A stretch of DNA of 64,000 bases. It comes from Capsulimonas corticalis. Its GTDB lineage: Bacteria > Armatimonadota > Armatimonadia > Armatimonadales > Capsulimonadaceae. A program made the position numbers and the translations under genes. The stretch is from positions 5,146,001 to 5,210,000 of the forward strand of contig NZ_AP025739.1 of NCBI RefSeq assembly GCF_003574315.2. The letters run 5' to 3'. Every line of letters begins with the position of its first letter. Position 1 is the first letter of the stretch. The notes below the pieces were generated by a model, which was not told the origin of the DNA, did no database searches, and was given only the letters and a program-made list of their open reading frames with translations. This document shows positions 8,012-17,733 of the stretch, piece after piece.

Positions 8012-11000
8012 TTACCTCAGCTCCGCCGTTCGTGTCGGATACAGCGTCACCGGCCCAATCAAACCCGACTCTTGGAGCGGTGAGTCTTTCCCCCAAAGAC
8101 GCCACGTCGTGAATGTCTGCCGGCCGGTCGGGCTGGGCTGGTTCGCGGCGAGCCATGCGGGATACTCTTTCAATGTGCCGTCGCCGTTGCGGCTGCTATC
8201 CTCGGGAAGCTGCTCGTCGCCAATCATCCGGTTGATCCAGAGGTTCGTCACCTTGACAGTAATCTCGTTATCTCCAACTTTCAGGGCGCTCGTGACATCG
8301 ATCCGATAGGGCGCTTTCCAGAGAATGCCGAGGTCCTGGCCATTGATGAAAACCTGTGTGATCGCTTTGACCTTGCCCAGGTCGAGCATGACGGGCGTCG
8401 TCGGATCGATCAAGGATGCGGGGACGGTGAAGTTTTTGGTGTAGGCGGCCGTGCCGGAGAAGTATTTCACAGCGTTGTCGGATGACAGGCTCCAGGATTG
8501 CAGGGCGTCGAACTCGACCGTCTTATCATCGGACCTTATGGGGGCGCTGAGCGGCGTTCCGCCGGATTTGGCTGGGAACCGCGCCTGCCAGGGACCGCCC
8601 AGGCTAATCGGCTCAGCCGCCGGCGGGATCTTCGCGATAAGAGTTTTCCCGGATGCGGTTGTGGCGACGTATCGGCCGGGCGCCCAGGCTTCGAGCGTCA
8701 GCTTTCCGTCGGCGTCGGCGTGGAGGTCGGCAATGCGGCTCTGAGGGAAGTCGGCGTCCACGCTAAGCTGAATTGTGTCCGGGTCCTGCCCCATGGCGGT
8801 CAGTGTCGCCTTGCCGTCGGTGTACTGGATCGTCACGGTCTTGACGACGCCGAACGCGGGATCGTCGCCATTTGCGAGGTCCGCAACCTGAAAGACGCGC
8901 GCGCCGCTGTCCAGGAGCGTCTGCACTTTGGCGCGGACATCGCGGGTCCGCGCGGCGTCCCCCGGAGGGCCATAGGTGGCCGAGAACACCTTAAGATGGT
9001 TCACATCGCTCGGGCTGGAGGTGATCGGAGTTCCGTCGCGCGTGATGGAGACGATGGGATCTGTCTTTTTCGATGCAGGGCGGAACACGATGAACCGCGA
9101 TTCCGAGGCGTCGAAGTGCAGCGGCAGTGTCGTGACGCCGTTGTGATCCGTGTATATGGCGGCGAGTTCGGTTTTGCCCGTCTCCGGCGACCAGATCTCC
9201 GGGCGCTTGCCGGTGACACGGAAGGAATACGTTCCGTTCAGCGTCATGGGACTGAGATTGGCGACGAAGTAAGCCTCGATCCCGTTGGGGAGCGTTCGAT
9301 GGATGTACTCGACATCCGCCTTCACGCCCGGGCTTGCCGCGAAGTCTGCCGGAATACCACTCGCATCCAGGTACTCTTCTGCTGTCTGACCCCAGACGAC
9401 GCGCCCCTTGCCGACCGAACGTCGTCCAGGGACCGTGCTTTCGGCGCTGCCCCAGAGGCTTGCCGCGAGCGTCGCCACTTCGCCGTCGCAGACCGGGTAT
9501 CCCGTCAGGCTGGGGGATTTGCGCGGTCGTGACCCGACTACCGTGGCGCCTGCCTTCACCAACTCCGCGATCTTCTTGAGCAGCGCCGGCGTCATTGTCT
9601 GTGAGTCGGGCAGGGCGAGCACCCGATAGTTCATGCCATCGGGCAGCACAATCCGTCCGTTTTTGACGGACATCCGATTGAGAACGATGTCGGCGGAGCA
9701 GCCGTCGGAGGCGTACTTTCCGGTTCCCTGCGGCGGAGAATAGCGCCGGGGCGCGCCTTCGGGCTGAAGGTAGCAGATATCGGCGGCGTAATGGCCCATG
9801 CGCAGCATCGATTGGCAGCGGCTGAGATACTCATGCCATGGCTTGGACTGGCTCCACCACGTCTCCGTGCGCTCGTAGTGCTGCCCCCAGGGTCCCATGG
9901 TCATGCCGGGGGCGCGCAGGAGAGGCTCGCTCCCCGTGGCGTTCGGGTCCGTTCCGGCCCACGGCTGCATGGCGTAGCGGTGGAAGACAAAGCGATTGAC
10001 GCCGTGACAGAAGGCCCAGTCGCCTCGGAACTTGATATCGCCGGGCGCGGTTCGCCATCGCTCTTCGTCGCCGGCGGTGAACGATTCGGCGCCGACGATC
10101 GGCTTGCCGGTGACGTGCGCGGAGGACGCCATTTCCGCCGTGCTGAAGAGGCAGGCGTTGTTCGAGACCGGCCACCAAAACTCGGACATCGGCTCGTCGG
10201 CGTTCTCCGCGTACTGGATATCGTCGGTCGGCGCGCCGTCGTACGCCTCCATGGATAGCCGCAAGCCCTTGGCGTGCGCGCGGTCCCGCATCCGTCCGGC
10301 ATAGTTCGCGGAAACCAGGTCCGCCACCGTGCGCCGCAGATCCCATAAAAATCTTTCCGAGACTTCCTCGCTCTCCAGTACACGGCCCGTGACGATGGGA
10401 AGATAGGGCAGCGGATCGTATCCGCGCAGACGCTGGAAGTCCTCGCGGAACTGAGGCGACCAGTTGTTGGAGCCGACCTCCCAGCTGTCGATATGCGTCG
10501 AGATGAACGATTTGCCCGCAAGCGTTCCCGTATCGCTGATAAGCTTGCCGATCAAGCCATCGAATGCGGCGTCGGTCGCCGCCACGCTCAGCTTGTCGGA
10601 TTCCAGTCCCAGACCGCCCGCAGGGGCGGGGTGGTTCTCCACGCCGGTGCTGGTGTGGCCGATTCGCAGCACGGTCCACTCGCCGGCCGGCGACGTCCAC
10701 GCCAATTTGCCGCCGAGGAATTTGGACGTCAAATCGATCACGCCGGCTTTAGGGATTGTCTGCTCGGATGGAACGATCGGGTAGGAGGCCGGCGCGGCGT
10801 CGAACTCCTGCCGGTCGAACGACGCCTTGCCCCGGATATCAGGGATCGTGAACCCCGCTTTGGGTGTGGGAAACGCGAGCACGGCAATGTCTTTGTAGAA
10901 GCCCTGCACGGATTCCGGCGCGGCCAGTTCGATACTGACGGAATCGCCGCCGTGTACCGCCGTTTCCGTCCACACCAGCTTCTGCATTGACAACTCAGGA

Positions 11001-11416
11001 GTGATCCACGGGCCGCCGCTGCCGCACCAGCCGGCGTCATTGTTCATGTTGATCTCCAGCCCGAGACGCTGCGCCTCGGACGCGGCGAACGTGAACAGTT
11101 TGCGCCACTCGGGACCGGCGAAGGTCATCGGGCCGGCGGGCGCGCCCTGGTCCACCTCCATGATCAGCACTCCGCCGATGCCGACACGCTTCATCGCCTC
11201 CAGATCCGCCGTGATTCCTTCCCGGGTGATGTTCCCGTTCAGCCAGAACCAATAAACCCACGGCCGCGCGCTCGCCGGCGGCGAGGCAAACTCGCGCGCC
11301 AGCGCATCCCCAGTATTCGCCGGCGCCGTCGCGGCGTACGATTCGACGGCGGGCATCCCGGCCAGCGCCGACAGGGCGCACCCGATGAGAACCCAATTTC
11401 TGCTTCGCGGCATCAT
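8012..11416 (-). CDS. Secreted GH106-type alpha-L-rhamnosidase-like protein
   Basis: 1134 residues. The frame is open up to 11572, but that would read through the terminator of the L25 gene; the ATG pair at 11416/11413 follows GGGAG and starts a signal peptide (MMPRSRNWVLIGCALSAL, cleavage near SYAA). After it come REFASPPASARPWVYWFWLNG and GITADLEAMKRVGIGGVLIMEV, the N-terminal TIM-barrel region of GH106 alpha-L-rhamnosidases, and a C-terminal beta-sandwich with LDLGKVKAITQVFINGQDLG. It probably releases rhamnose from plant or microbial glycans outside the cytoplasm. It has no sugar transporter or regulator beside it. Substrate is inferred from family only. Confidence 0.8.
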   Translation of the reverse strand: MMPRSRNWVLIGCALSALAGMPAVESYAATAPANTGDALAREFASPPASARPWVYWFWLNGNITREGITADLEAMKRVGIGGVLIMEVDQGAPAGPMTFAGPEWRKLFTFAASEAQRLGLEINMNNDAGWCGSGGPWITPELSMQKLVWTETAVHGGDSVSIELAAPESVQGFYKDIAVLAFPTPKAGFTIPDIRGKASFDRQEFDAAPASYPIVPSEQTIPKAGVIDLTSKFLGGKLAWTSPAGEWTVLRIGHTSTGVENHPAPAGGLGLESDKLSVAATDAAFDGLIGKLISDTGTLAGKSFISTHIDSWEVGSNNWSPQFREDFQRLRGYDPLPYLPIVTGRVLESEEVSERFLWDLRRTVADLVSANYAGRMRDRAHAKGLRLSMEAYDGAPTDDIQYAENADEPMSEFWWPVSNNACLFSTAEMASSAHVTGKPIVGAESFTAGDEERWRTAPGDIKFRGDWAFCHGVNRFVFHRYAMQPWAGTDPNATGSEPLLRAPGMTMGPWGQHYERTETWWSQSKPWHEYLSRCQSMLRMGHYAADICYLQPEGAPRRYSPPQGTGKYASDGCSADIVLNRMSVKNGRIVLPDGMNYRVLALPDSQTMTPALLKKIAELVKAGATVVGSRPRKSPSLTGYPVCDGEVATLAASLWGSAESTVPGRRSVGKGRVVWGQTAEEYLDASGIPADFAASPGVKADVEYIHRTLPNGIEAYFVANLSPMTLNGTYSFRVTGKRPEIWSPETGKTELAAIYTDHNGVTTLPLHFDASESRFIVFRPASKKTDPIVSITRDGTPITSSPSDVNHLKVFSATYGPPGDAARTRDVRAKVQTLLDSGARVFQVADLANGDDPAFGVVKTVTIQYTDGKATLTAMGQDPDTIQLSVDADFPQSRIADLHADADGKLTLEAWAPGRYVATTASGKTLIAKIPPAAEPISLGGPWQARFPAKSGGTPLSAPIRSDDKTVEFDALQSWSLSSDNAVKYFSGTAAYTKNFTVPASLIDPTTPVMLDLGKVKAITQVFINGQDLGILWKAPYRIDVTSALKVGDNEITVKVTNLWINRMIGDEQLPEDSSRNGDGTLKEYPAWLAANQPSPTGRQTFTTWRLWGKDSPLQESGLIGPVTLYPTRTAELR

Positions 11417-11545
11417 ATGCTCCCTGCTCATTTTCCAAATCAAAGAAGATGCGCTCATTCTAACTGATGCGCCGCGAGGCATCAATGGAAAATCGGCCAA
11501 TCGGTTGTTCTGTGGGGAGGTGGATTGGACGGGCTTATTCCCTGG

Positions 11546-11590
11546 CGCAAAAAAGAAAACGGCCCGTCCCAATTTGGGACGGGCCGTTTT
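11546..11590 (-). terminator. Rho-independent terminator after the L25 gene
   Basis: On the minus strand a 15-bp perfect stem (GGGACGGGCCGTTTT arm at 11576-11590) with a 5-nt loop is followed by TTTTCTTTTTT. It lies 12 bp past the L25 stop and shows that the GH106 gene must begin downstream of it. Confidence 0.9.
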
Positions 11591-11601
11591 CCGTGATGTC
11601 G

Positions 11602-12249
11602 TTATTCGGAAGCGGGCGCGGCGGCGGCTGCGGCGCTTGCGGCGTCGGCCACGGTTGCGGCGGCGGCGTCCGCATCAGCTTCCGCCGACTGGGCGGTCTT
11701 GGAGTAATGCAGCGCGGCGATCGCGGTGTCGTCCGAGGTGGAGAACTCCAGGTTCGCGTTGTGCGGCAGGTCCGAGACGTGCAGGACATCGCCGAGCTTC
11801 ATTTGAGAAACATCGACGTCGAGCTGTACCGGCAGGTTCTGGGGCTCCGCGTGTACGGTTATCGTTTCCAGCATCTGCTCAAGCATCGCGCCGGCGGTCA
11901 GTACTTCGCGGGGTTCGCCAATCAACTGGATCGGGACTTGCGCCGTGATCTTCTCGCCCTTTTTGACCTGATGCAGGCCGATGTGCTCGAAGTCTCGGCT
12001 GATCGAATTGCGCAATAGGTTGTCGACGACAACGGTGTGCGTCTTTGCATCACCTTCAATCGTCAAATCGATAACGGTGTTCAGGCCCGATTCCGAAAGC
12101 AGAATCTGCGAGATCGCCTTCGCGGGAACCTCAATATTGACCGGCTCAAGGCCCTTGCCGTAAATCACTCCGGGGACACGCCCCTGTCGGAGCCTCTGTT
12201 TTCGCTCGCCTTTGGACAAGCTGCCGCGCTTGGCTGCCGTAATATTCAT
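11602..12249 (-). CDS. rplY: 50S ribosomal protein L25/general stress protein Ctc
   Basis: 215 residues from the ATG at 12249, preceded by AAGGAG 8 bp upstream; the longer frame to 12276 lacks this signal. L25 binds 5S rRNA in the large subunit. The N-terminal L25 domain begins MNITAAKRGSLSKGERK and has VPGVIYGKG; the second, TL5/Ctc-type domain runs to about residue 185, so this is the long form. The last 30 residues are almost only Ala, Glu and Asp, as in other long L25 proteins. It is monocistronic with its own terminator. Confidence 0.92.
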   Translation of the reverse strand: MNITAAKRGSLSKGERKQRLRQGRVPGVIYGKGLEPVNIEVPAKAISQILLSESGLNTVIDLTIEGDAKTHTVVVDNLLRNSISRDFEHIGLHQVKKGEKITAQVPIQLIGEPREVLTAGAMLEQMLETITVHAEPQNLPVQLDVDVSQMKLGDVLHVSDLPHNANLEFSTSDDTAIAALHYSKTAQSAEADADAAAATVADAASAAAAAAPASE

Positions 12250-12285
12250 CACTATCTCCTTGAAACGTCGCTTCATTATGCCCTA

Positions 12286-14664
12286 TTATGCGGGTGGATT
12301 AAACACGGAAGCGATCATTGGAGTATATTTCTTGCGGCGCGAGTCGATTTCAGGCGCTTGTTCTGGAGGCGAGAGAGCGGTGATTTTGTCCAGCAGCGAT
12401 CCATACAGCGTCGATAAGGAGTACTCTTTCGAGGGGCGGGAATGACCGTTCGCCGCAGCCGCCTCGATTCGTTTTGCCGCCGCGTCGTATCTTTGGAGCG
12501 CCCCCGCCGTATCGCCCGTCGATTGGTAAGCGGCCGCCACTAAAGAGTCAAACTGGACATCATAGTAGAACTGGCGTGGGTCGGCCGTGTACTCGCTCTT
12601 GCCGCCGGAGAGTTTTGCCAACGCTTCCGTCACATGCCGATAGCGCTGCGCCGTTTCTTCTTCGCGTTCCGTATCCGGCTGTCCGCCGCTCAGAGCCGCG
12701 CGCTGCGGGTTGCTTTGCCCGCCTTCCGCCGCGTACTTCTCCAGAACGGCGGCGGCGCGCTCGTAATCGGCGACGGCCGCCGCCATATCGCCATGGCTTG
12801 CGGCGTCGTCCGCCACGGCTGCGTTCGCCTGCGCGAATCGTTCTTCGGTAATATCTCCCAGCGCCCGCACCGTGCCGACCGGACCACGCTCCAGCTGCTG
12901 CATCTTTCGATAGTAATTGAGCGCGATATCGGGCGCGCTGATCGACGCGAGGTCCAGAATAAGGTCCAGCGAGTTGGGATCCTGTCTCAATCCCTCTTGA
13001 TAGGCGGTGATCGCCTCACTGGTGCGGTTGGTCGCTTTGTACAGATTGCCGAGGCGGCGATAGTTCAGGTAGCTCGGCTCCAGCGCAAGCGCGTTCTTCA
13101 GAGTCGATTCGGCGAGGCTCGTGTTGTGCTGGCGTGACAAATAGACTTTATAAGCGAGGTCGCTGAGATTGCGGCCATCCCAGGGCGACCAGCTTTGCGC
13201 GGCGGCGTAGGCGGTCTCGGCGTCCCCGCCCGTCGCCAGCGCCTGCTTCGCCTGATCGCTATATACGGCGCCGACGCCGTTGGTGACGGTAAACAGGGCC
13301 AGAACACCAGCGCCAATACCGGCGAGTGCGAGCGAAAGCCGCTTTTCTGGGGCCTGGGCATTGTCCAGGCCGCTTTCTTGCTGCGCGACGCCAGCGGCGA
13401 CGCCGGCGATCAGCCAGAATGTCGAACCGATGAAGAAGACGGACCAGTCGGAGTCGATCAGGTTCTGCACCATCGCGGCGACCAGCCCCGCAAGCAGCCC
13501 GGCGAGAACCAGGCGGTCGTCGCCGCGCTGGAGGGCGGCGACCAGGCGCGATGGCTTGCCATCCGAAGTCGGCGATGCGGGGCGCAGCAAAACGGCGACG
13601 ACGGCGGCAATTACCGAAATCTGGATGGCGAGCAGCAGCAGGAGCGCCGGAACGCCGCACTCGTCGGCGATCTGCAAATATCCATTGTGCGCAAGGCGCG
13701 TAAATCCGGTCAGCGCGTATTTCGGATAATCATAGACATAGGTGCCGACGCCGGTCCCGAAGATCGGGTTTGCGGCCGCCATATGCAGGGAGCCCTTCCA
13801 GGTCCAGACGCGGAACGCGCCGGAATTCTGCTGTGGGTGCATCAGACGCCCGATCACCGGTTTCGCGAGGACGCCCACCACGAGCAGCGCCAGAACGGAC
13901 GCGATTATCGCGCCTCCCCTGCCTTTCGAGGCGACGGCGGCGGGCGACGCGGCGGCCGTGTATTTCTTCTGACGGTACGCGAAGTATCCAAGTACGCAAA
14001 ACGAGAGCGCCAGCGACACCAGCGCAAACCGCGACTGCGTGGTCAGCACCGTCGCCAGCTCCAGCACGGCGACCAGGCCCAGGAGCACCGGCAGACGGTT
14101 TTCCGTCGGCGCGGAGAAGACAAGCGCCGCCGTTATCGGCAGCATCATCGCCATATAGGCCGCCAGGTAGTCCGGCGTGGACATTCCAAAAACGCGCCAG
14201 GAGGATTCGCCGTCGCGCAAGTGGATGGCGTATTCCTGGACGCCGATGGCGGCGGCGATGGCGGCGCCGCCCAGCAAGGCCAGCATCAGGGCGTATCGGC
14301 TGTCGCGATGGCGCGCGGAAACAAACCACGCCGTGAGAAACAACGCGAGGTCGGTGGCGACGATGCTGCCGCCGCGCAGCATGGGGGCGAGGAACGCGGT
14401 GGAGCTGTGCTGCCTGACGATGCGCGCCACGATGGAGATCAGCGCCCAGACCATCAAAGCGGCCGTCGCCCCGCGCGCGCGCCGAAGCGACGCCGGCGTT
14501 CCCAGCGCGCTTGACTGGCGCCACGCGCTCAGCACGGCGAGCAGCCCCGCGAGCGCGGCGGCGGCGCCAAAGAACGACGACCAGAGCGGCTCGTCGGGAC
14601 GAGCGGAAAGCAGGGGCGCGAGAAAGGCGACCAGGGAGAGCAAAACGACGATCGCCTGAGTCAT
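12286..14664 (-). CDS. O-antigen ligase/polymerase (Wzy-like) with C-terminal TPRs
   Basis: 792 residues. The first 460 hold about a dozen hydrophobic segments, starting with MTQAIVVLLSLVAFLAP; the Wzy_C-type region includes GTGVGTYVYDYPKYAL with HNGYLQIADECGV, typical of WaaL/Wzy enzymes that join O-antigen or capsule units at the periplasmic face. From about residue 480 the protein becomes soluble with TPR-like repeats (AESTLKNALALEPSYLNYRRLGNLY and AITAYQEGLRQDPNS). The ATG overlaps the stop of the upstream glycosyltransferase by four bases (ATGA), so the three genes form one operon. Ligase or polymerase cannot be told apart by eye. Confidence 0.85.
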   Translation of the reverse strand: MTQAIVVLLSLVAFLAPLLSARPDEPLWSSFFGAAAALAGLLAVLSAWRQSSALGTPASLRRARGATAALMVWALISIVARIVRQHSSTAFLAPMLRGGSIVATDLALFLTAWFVSARHRDSRYALMLALLGGAAIAAAIGVQEYAIHLRDGESSWRVFGMSTPDYLAAYMAMMLPITAALVFSAPTENRLPVLLGLVAVLELATVLTTQSRFALVSLALSFCVLGYFAYRQKKYTAAASPAAVASKGRGGAIIASVLALLVVGVLAKPVIGRLMHPQQNSGAFRVWTWKGSLHMAAANPIFGTGVGTYVYDYPKYALTGFTRLAHNGYLQIADECGVPALLLLLAIQISVIAAVVAVLLRPASPTSDGKPSRLVAALQRGDDRLVLAGLLAGLVAAMVQNLIDSDWSVFFIGSTFWLIAGVAAGVAQQESGLDNAQAPEKRLSLALAGIGAGVLALFTVTNGVGAVYSDQAKQALATGGDAETAYAAAQSWSPWDGRNLSDLAYKVYLSRQHNTSLAESTLKNALALEPSYLNYRRLGNLYKATNRTSEAITAYQEGLRQDPNSLDLILDLASISAPDIALNYYRKMQQLERGPVGTVRALGDITEERFAQANAAVADDAASHGDMAAAVADYERAAAVLEKYAAEGGQSNPQRAALSGGQPDTEREEETAQRYRHVTEALAKLSGGKSEYTADPRQFYYDVQFDSLVAAAYQSTGDTAGALQRYDAAAKRIEAAAANGHSRPSKEYSLSTLYGSLLDKITALSPPEQAPEIDSRRKKYTPMIASVFNPPA

Positions 14665-15557
14665 GATCCGCTCTCCCGATGATTCTTCTGATACCGCTTT
14701 TCATTGGAGCGGCGCCGCGCAATGCGGACGGCGCCGCGCAGCCACAGCCCCGAATAAACGACCGAGCGTCGCACCGGCCCGCCATCGGGATGGTGTTTCA
14801 AATCGTACTCGTACCAGGAGCGATGGAACTCCACGATCATCTTCTCGGCGTTATTGTCGCTCGAACGCCCGATAATATGCGTCACCACGGCCTGCGGGGC
14901 GTACACGACCTCAAAGCCGTCTTCCCAGGTGCGGCGGCAGATATCGACATCTTCGCAATACATGTAGAAACGTTCGTCCAGCGCCCCGATCCGGTCGATC
15001 AGCGTGCGCCGGATCATCATCGCGCATCCGGAAATCCAGTCCACGCTCTGGTCGCGGTCATGGCTGATGTCCCACATCAGATATTCGGCGGCGTACTTGT
15101 TTTGCGGCGCGATCTTGCCCAAAAACGTGTTGCGAAAGAACCCGGCCATCAGCGAAGGGAAGCGGCGGCAAGAGAACTGGAGCGTGCCGTCGGCGTTCAG
15201 CACGCGTGGGCCGATAATGCCCGCCTGCGGATGCGCGTCGGCGTACGACACCAGCGTATCGATCGCGCCCTCGTGCGCGAAGGCGTCGGAGTTCAGCAGA
15301 AATACATAGCGGCTTTGCGATGCGGCGATCGCCTGATTGTTCGCCTTCGAAAACCCGACGTTCTCGGTGTTCGCGATCAGCTTTACGTCGGGGAATTCGG
15401 ACCGGACCATCTCCGCCGAGCCGTCGGTGCTCGCGTTATCGACGACCCAGACTTCGTAATTCGATTTCGGCTTGGGGTCTGCGTAGAGTGATTGAAGACA
15501 GACGCGCAGATCCTTTTGCGCGTTCCAGTTGACGATAATGACGGCGATATCTGTCAT
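14661..15557 (-). CDS. Family 2 glycosyltransferase (rhamnosyltransferase-like)
   Basis: 298 residues, cytoplasmic GT-A enzyme. Motifs: VIIVNWNAQKDL at the N-terminus, VVDNASTDGSAEMV, ENVGFSKANNQAI, LLNSDA as the DXD-like metal site, and YCEDVDICRR near 200 (the ED acid/base region). This is the WbbL/rhamnosyltransferase subgroup. It overlaps the next gene by ATGA and is itself overlapped in the same way by the upstream paralogue (first 90 residues are similar), which suggests an old duplication. It probably adds a sugar to a lipid-linked glycan used by the O-antigen polymerase downstream. Confidence 0.9.
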   Translation of the reverse strand: MTDIAVIIVNWNAQKDLRVCLQSLYADPKPKSNYEVWVVDNASTDGSAEMVRSEFPDVKLIANTENVGFSKANNQAIAASQSRYVFLLNSDAFAHEGAIDTLVSYADAHPQAGIIGPRVLNADGTLQFSCRRFPSLMAGFFRNTFLGKIAPQNKYAAEYLMWDISHDRDQSVDWISGCAMMIRRTLIDRIGALDERFYMYCEDVDICRRTWEDGFEVVYAPQAVVTHIIGRSSDNNAEKMIVEFHRSWYEYDLKHHPDGGPVRRSVVYSGLWLRGAVRIARRRSNEKRYQKNHRESGS

Positions 15558-16438
15558 GTTGTTGCGGTCGGCGCCGTGGCTGGCTCCGACATAACCCTTT
15601 TTAATAATCGGTTCTCGTTCCAGCGAACGGCGAACGTGATGGCGCTGTAAAGCAGAGCCGGAGTCGTGCTTCGATAATGCTTCTCATAGAAACGCAGCAG
15701 TGATTGGTGGGACTCACGAATCATACGCGGTTTCACCTGCCGCGTGCTCCCGCCGCCATAATGCGTGAGCGTGGCCGGCGTGTAGTAGATCTTCCAGCCG
15801 TGCGTGCGCTTCGCCCGGTAACACCAGTCTACCTCATTGAAGAAGATCGGGAACTGTTCGTCGAGCAGCCCGACTTGATCGAGCGCTTTGCGCGGGATCA
15901 GCAGGAACGTCCCCATCGGCTGATCCGCCTCGCCTGGCTTGTCATAATCGAAGTACGTCATGCGGTACGCGGCAAAGACTTTGCTTTTGGGAAACAGCTT
16001 GGAGAACTTCAAATATTCCCACAGAACGGGGAGGGGATCGGGGAAACTGCGCAGGGACGATTGGGTGGAGCCGTCGGGCGACAGCAGGCGGCATCCCACC
16101 GCGCCGGCGTCGGGATGTTCTTGAAGAAAAGCGACCGTCTGAGTAAGGGTGTCCGAATGGAGAACAACGTCGGGGTTCAGCAAGAGAACGGCGTCGCCGG
16201 TCGCGGCGCGCAGCGCCTGATTGTTGCCTTCCGCATACCCTTTATTGTCGGCGTTGGCGATCAGGTTTACTTCGGGGAATTCGGCGCGGACCATCTCCGC
16301 CGAACCGTCCGTGCTGGCGTTATCGGCGACGATAATTTCGAGCGCGGCGTTGCCGGGCGGAAACTCCCGCAGCGAAGCAAGACATTCCTTCAGATAGCGG
16401 CAGGTGTTCCAATTGACGATGCAGACGGACAGCAGCAC
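15554..16438 (-). CDS. Family 2 glycosyltransferase, first gene of the envelope operon
   Basis: 294 residues. Same architecture as its downstream paralogue: CIVNWNTCRYLKECL, VADNASTDGSAEMV, ADNKGYAEGNNQAL, LLNPDV as metal-binding DXD equivalent, and FFNEVDWCYRAK. The C-terminus ends with HYRSTTPALLYSAITFAVRW, an amphipathic or membrane-associated segment. It opens a three-gene operon (two GTs and an O-antigen ligase) joined by two ATGA overlaps. Acceptor and donor sugar are not known. Confidence 0.9.
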   Translation of the reverse strand: MLLSVCIVNWNTCRYLKECLASLREFPPGNAALEIIVADNASTDGSAEMVRAEFPEVNLIANADNKGYAEGNNQALRAATGDAVLLLNPDVVLHSDTLTQTVAFLQEHPDAGAVGCRLLSPDGSTQSSLRSFPDPLPVLWEYLKFSKLFPKSKVFAAYRMTYFDYDKPGEADQPMGTFLLIPRKALDQVGLLDEQFPIFFNEVDWCYRAKRTHGWKIYYTPATLTHYGGGSTRQVKPRMIRESHQSLLRFYEKHYRSTTPALLYSAITFAVRWNENRLLKRVMSEPATAPTATT

Positions 16439-16563
16439 CAGTTACTCCACAGTCTCTCATAGACCGCAAGCCGCCGCGTCGCCGCCATGGTAGCAGGCAA
16501 GCAGGCGTGCTTCTGAGGGAGTATTCGTGCGCGAGAGGGGGATTTCCTGCTTTTTGTGGGGCC

Positions 16564-16597
16564 CTATTCCCCCGGCGCTTTAGCGCTGGGGGAATAG
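16564..16597. repeat. Palindromic repeat, copy 1 (CTATTCCCCC type)
   Basis: CTATTCCCCCGGCGCT and AGCGCTGGGGGAATAG form a near-perfect hairpin with a 2-nt loop. The same hairpin, with GATAAAGC in the loop, recurs at 26166-26203. Both lie within 40 bp of the 3' end of a minus-strand gene. Confidence 0.75.
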
Positions 16598-16608
16598 AGA
16601 CGACACCC

Positions 16609-17649
16609 TCACGCCAGCGGGCGCCGTGTTACCAGCTCATCTTCTTCCTGGCCGCGCCGCAGGGCGGCTTCTTCCGGGGTCTCGGCGAGCCAGTGAGCAT
16701 TGGCTTCGTCCTCGGCGGAGGTTTCCGTCAGAACCTGCGCGGGGACAACCGGTACTCCGGCCTCAGTTTCCGTAATAAAGCGCGACGCCGGGGCAGGAGG
16801 CGCGATCGGAACGACGGGCGTCATGGGAACGGGCTCGGCCATGATGTTGGGATCTTCCATCGCGCGGGCCGGCAGGGGAACGGCGGCAGGAGAAGTATCG
16901 GCGATGTATTGCTGGAGGGAGGCGTCGTTGCCCCAGCTCTGGCGGACATCTTCTCCGGCGGCGTTCACGTTGATATCGATGCCGACGGCGTTGTATTTTT
17001 CCAGAAGGCGCTTGATGTTATCGTAATCGGAAGGATCGATACGAGCGGCGATGAGGTAATCGCCTTCGGCGACGCGGTCCGCATAGCGGGTGGCGGCGTG
17101 CTCGGCCATGCCCATGTCGCGCAGGTATCCCGCGACACCGCCCGCGACTGCGCCTGCGGCCGTGGTGGCGACGGTTGCGCCCAGCGCCGCAGCGAGCGCG
17201 CCGCCGGCAAGGACGATGCCGAAGCCGGGGATCGTGATCGCGGCGGCGGCCGCCAGAAGGCCGGCGACCATACCGATGCCGGTGCCGACGGCGGCGCCCG
17301 CTTTGGCGTCTTCCACGGTTGTCGTCGTGATGCCCATCTTGCCGACGGCGTCCACGTTCTCGGCGGTATCGACGGAGCTGGCGGGCGTGACGGTGTCCGC
17401 GAGCGACGCCGCCGGCAGGGCGCCGGGCCGCGCGACATACACGGCCTCCGGCTCGCCGTTGGCGACCGCCGCAGGATCCGTCACGCGGGTGAAGTCTTCG
17501 CGGACGTGAGCGGTTTCGTTCTGCTCCGCCGCGCGGCGCGTGATTACGCCGACATCGTTATGCGACAAGCCGTGATCGATCAGCGCGCCGATGGCGCGCT
17601 CCGCGTCCGAGACCGTTTGAAAGAGTGCGTATACTGTTTCCACCGCCAT
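16609..17649 (-). CDS. General stress protein 17M-like (YflT domain) with glycine-zipper segment
   Basis: 346 residues from the ATG at 17649, which has GGAGG 9 bp upstream; the ATG at 17658 directly abuts the GGAGG. Residues 1-45 (ETVYALFQTVSDAERAIGALIDHGLSHNDVGVI, split by short variants) match the YflT-type N-terminal domain of bacterial stress proteins. The middle (about 115-175) is Gly/Ala-rich and hydrophobic, like a glycine-zipper membrane insertion. A second alpha/beta unit follows (GDYLIAARIDPSDYDNI) and then a Pro/Ala-rich acidic tail. A stress role is likely; mechanism unknown. Confidence 0.65.
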   Translation of the reverse strand: MAVETVYALFQTVSDAERAIGALIDHGLSHNDVGVITRRAAEQNETAHVREDFTRVTDPAAVANGEPEAVYVARPGALPAASLADTVTPASSVDTAENVDAVGKMGITTTTVEDAKAGAAVGTGIGMVAGLLAAAAAITIPGFGIVLAGGALAAALGATVATTAAGAVAGGVAGYLRDMGMAEHAATRYADRVAEGDYLIAARIDPSDYDNIKRLLEKYNAVGIDINVNAAGEDVRQSWGNDASLQQYIADTSPAAVPLPARAMEDPNIMAEPVPMTPVVPIAPPAPASRFITETEAGVPVVPAQVLTETSAEDEANAHWLAETPEEAALRRGQEEDELVTRRPLA

Positions 17650-17733
17650 GTGAGTCATCCTCCGTGTGTGTTAAAGACATGGAAGAGATACCCGCTCGCT
17701 TGTTATCATTAAACGTTGCGCGGTGAACGCCGT

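Noticed and set aside
13195-14514. Reading frame of 439 codons antisense to the O-antigen ligase gene
   Set aside because: Composition is Arg/Gly/Gln-rich without domains; the minus-strand gene has clear membrane helices and TPRs and is coupled to its operon.
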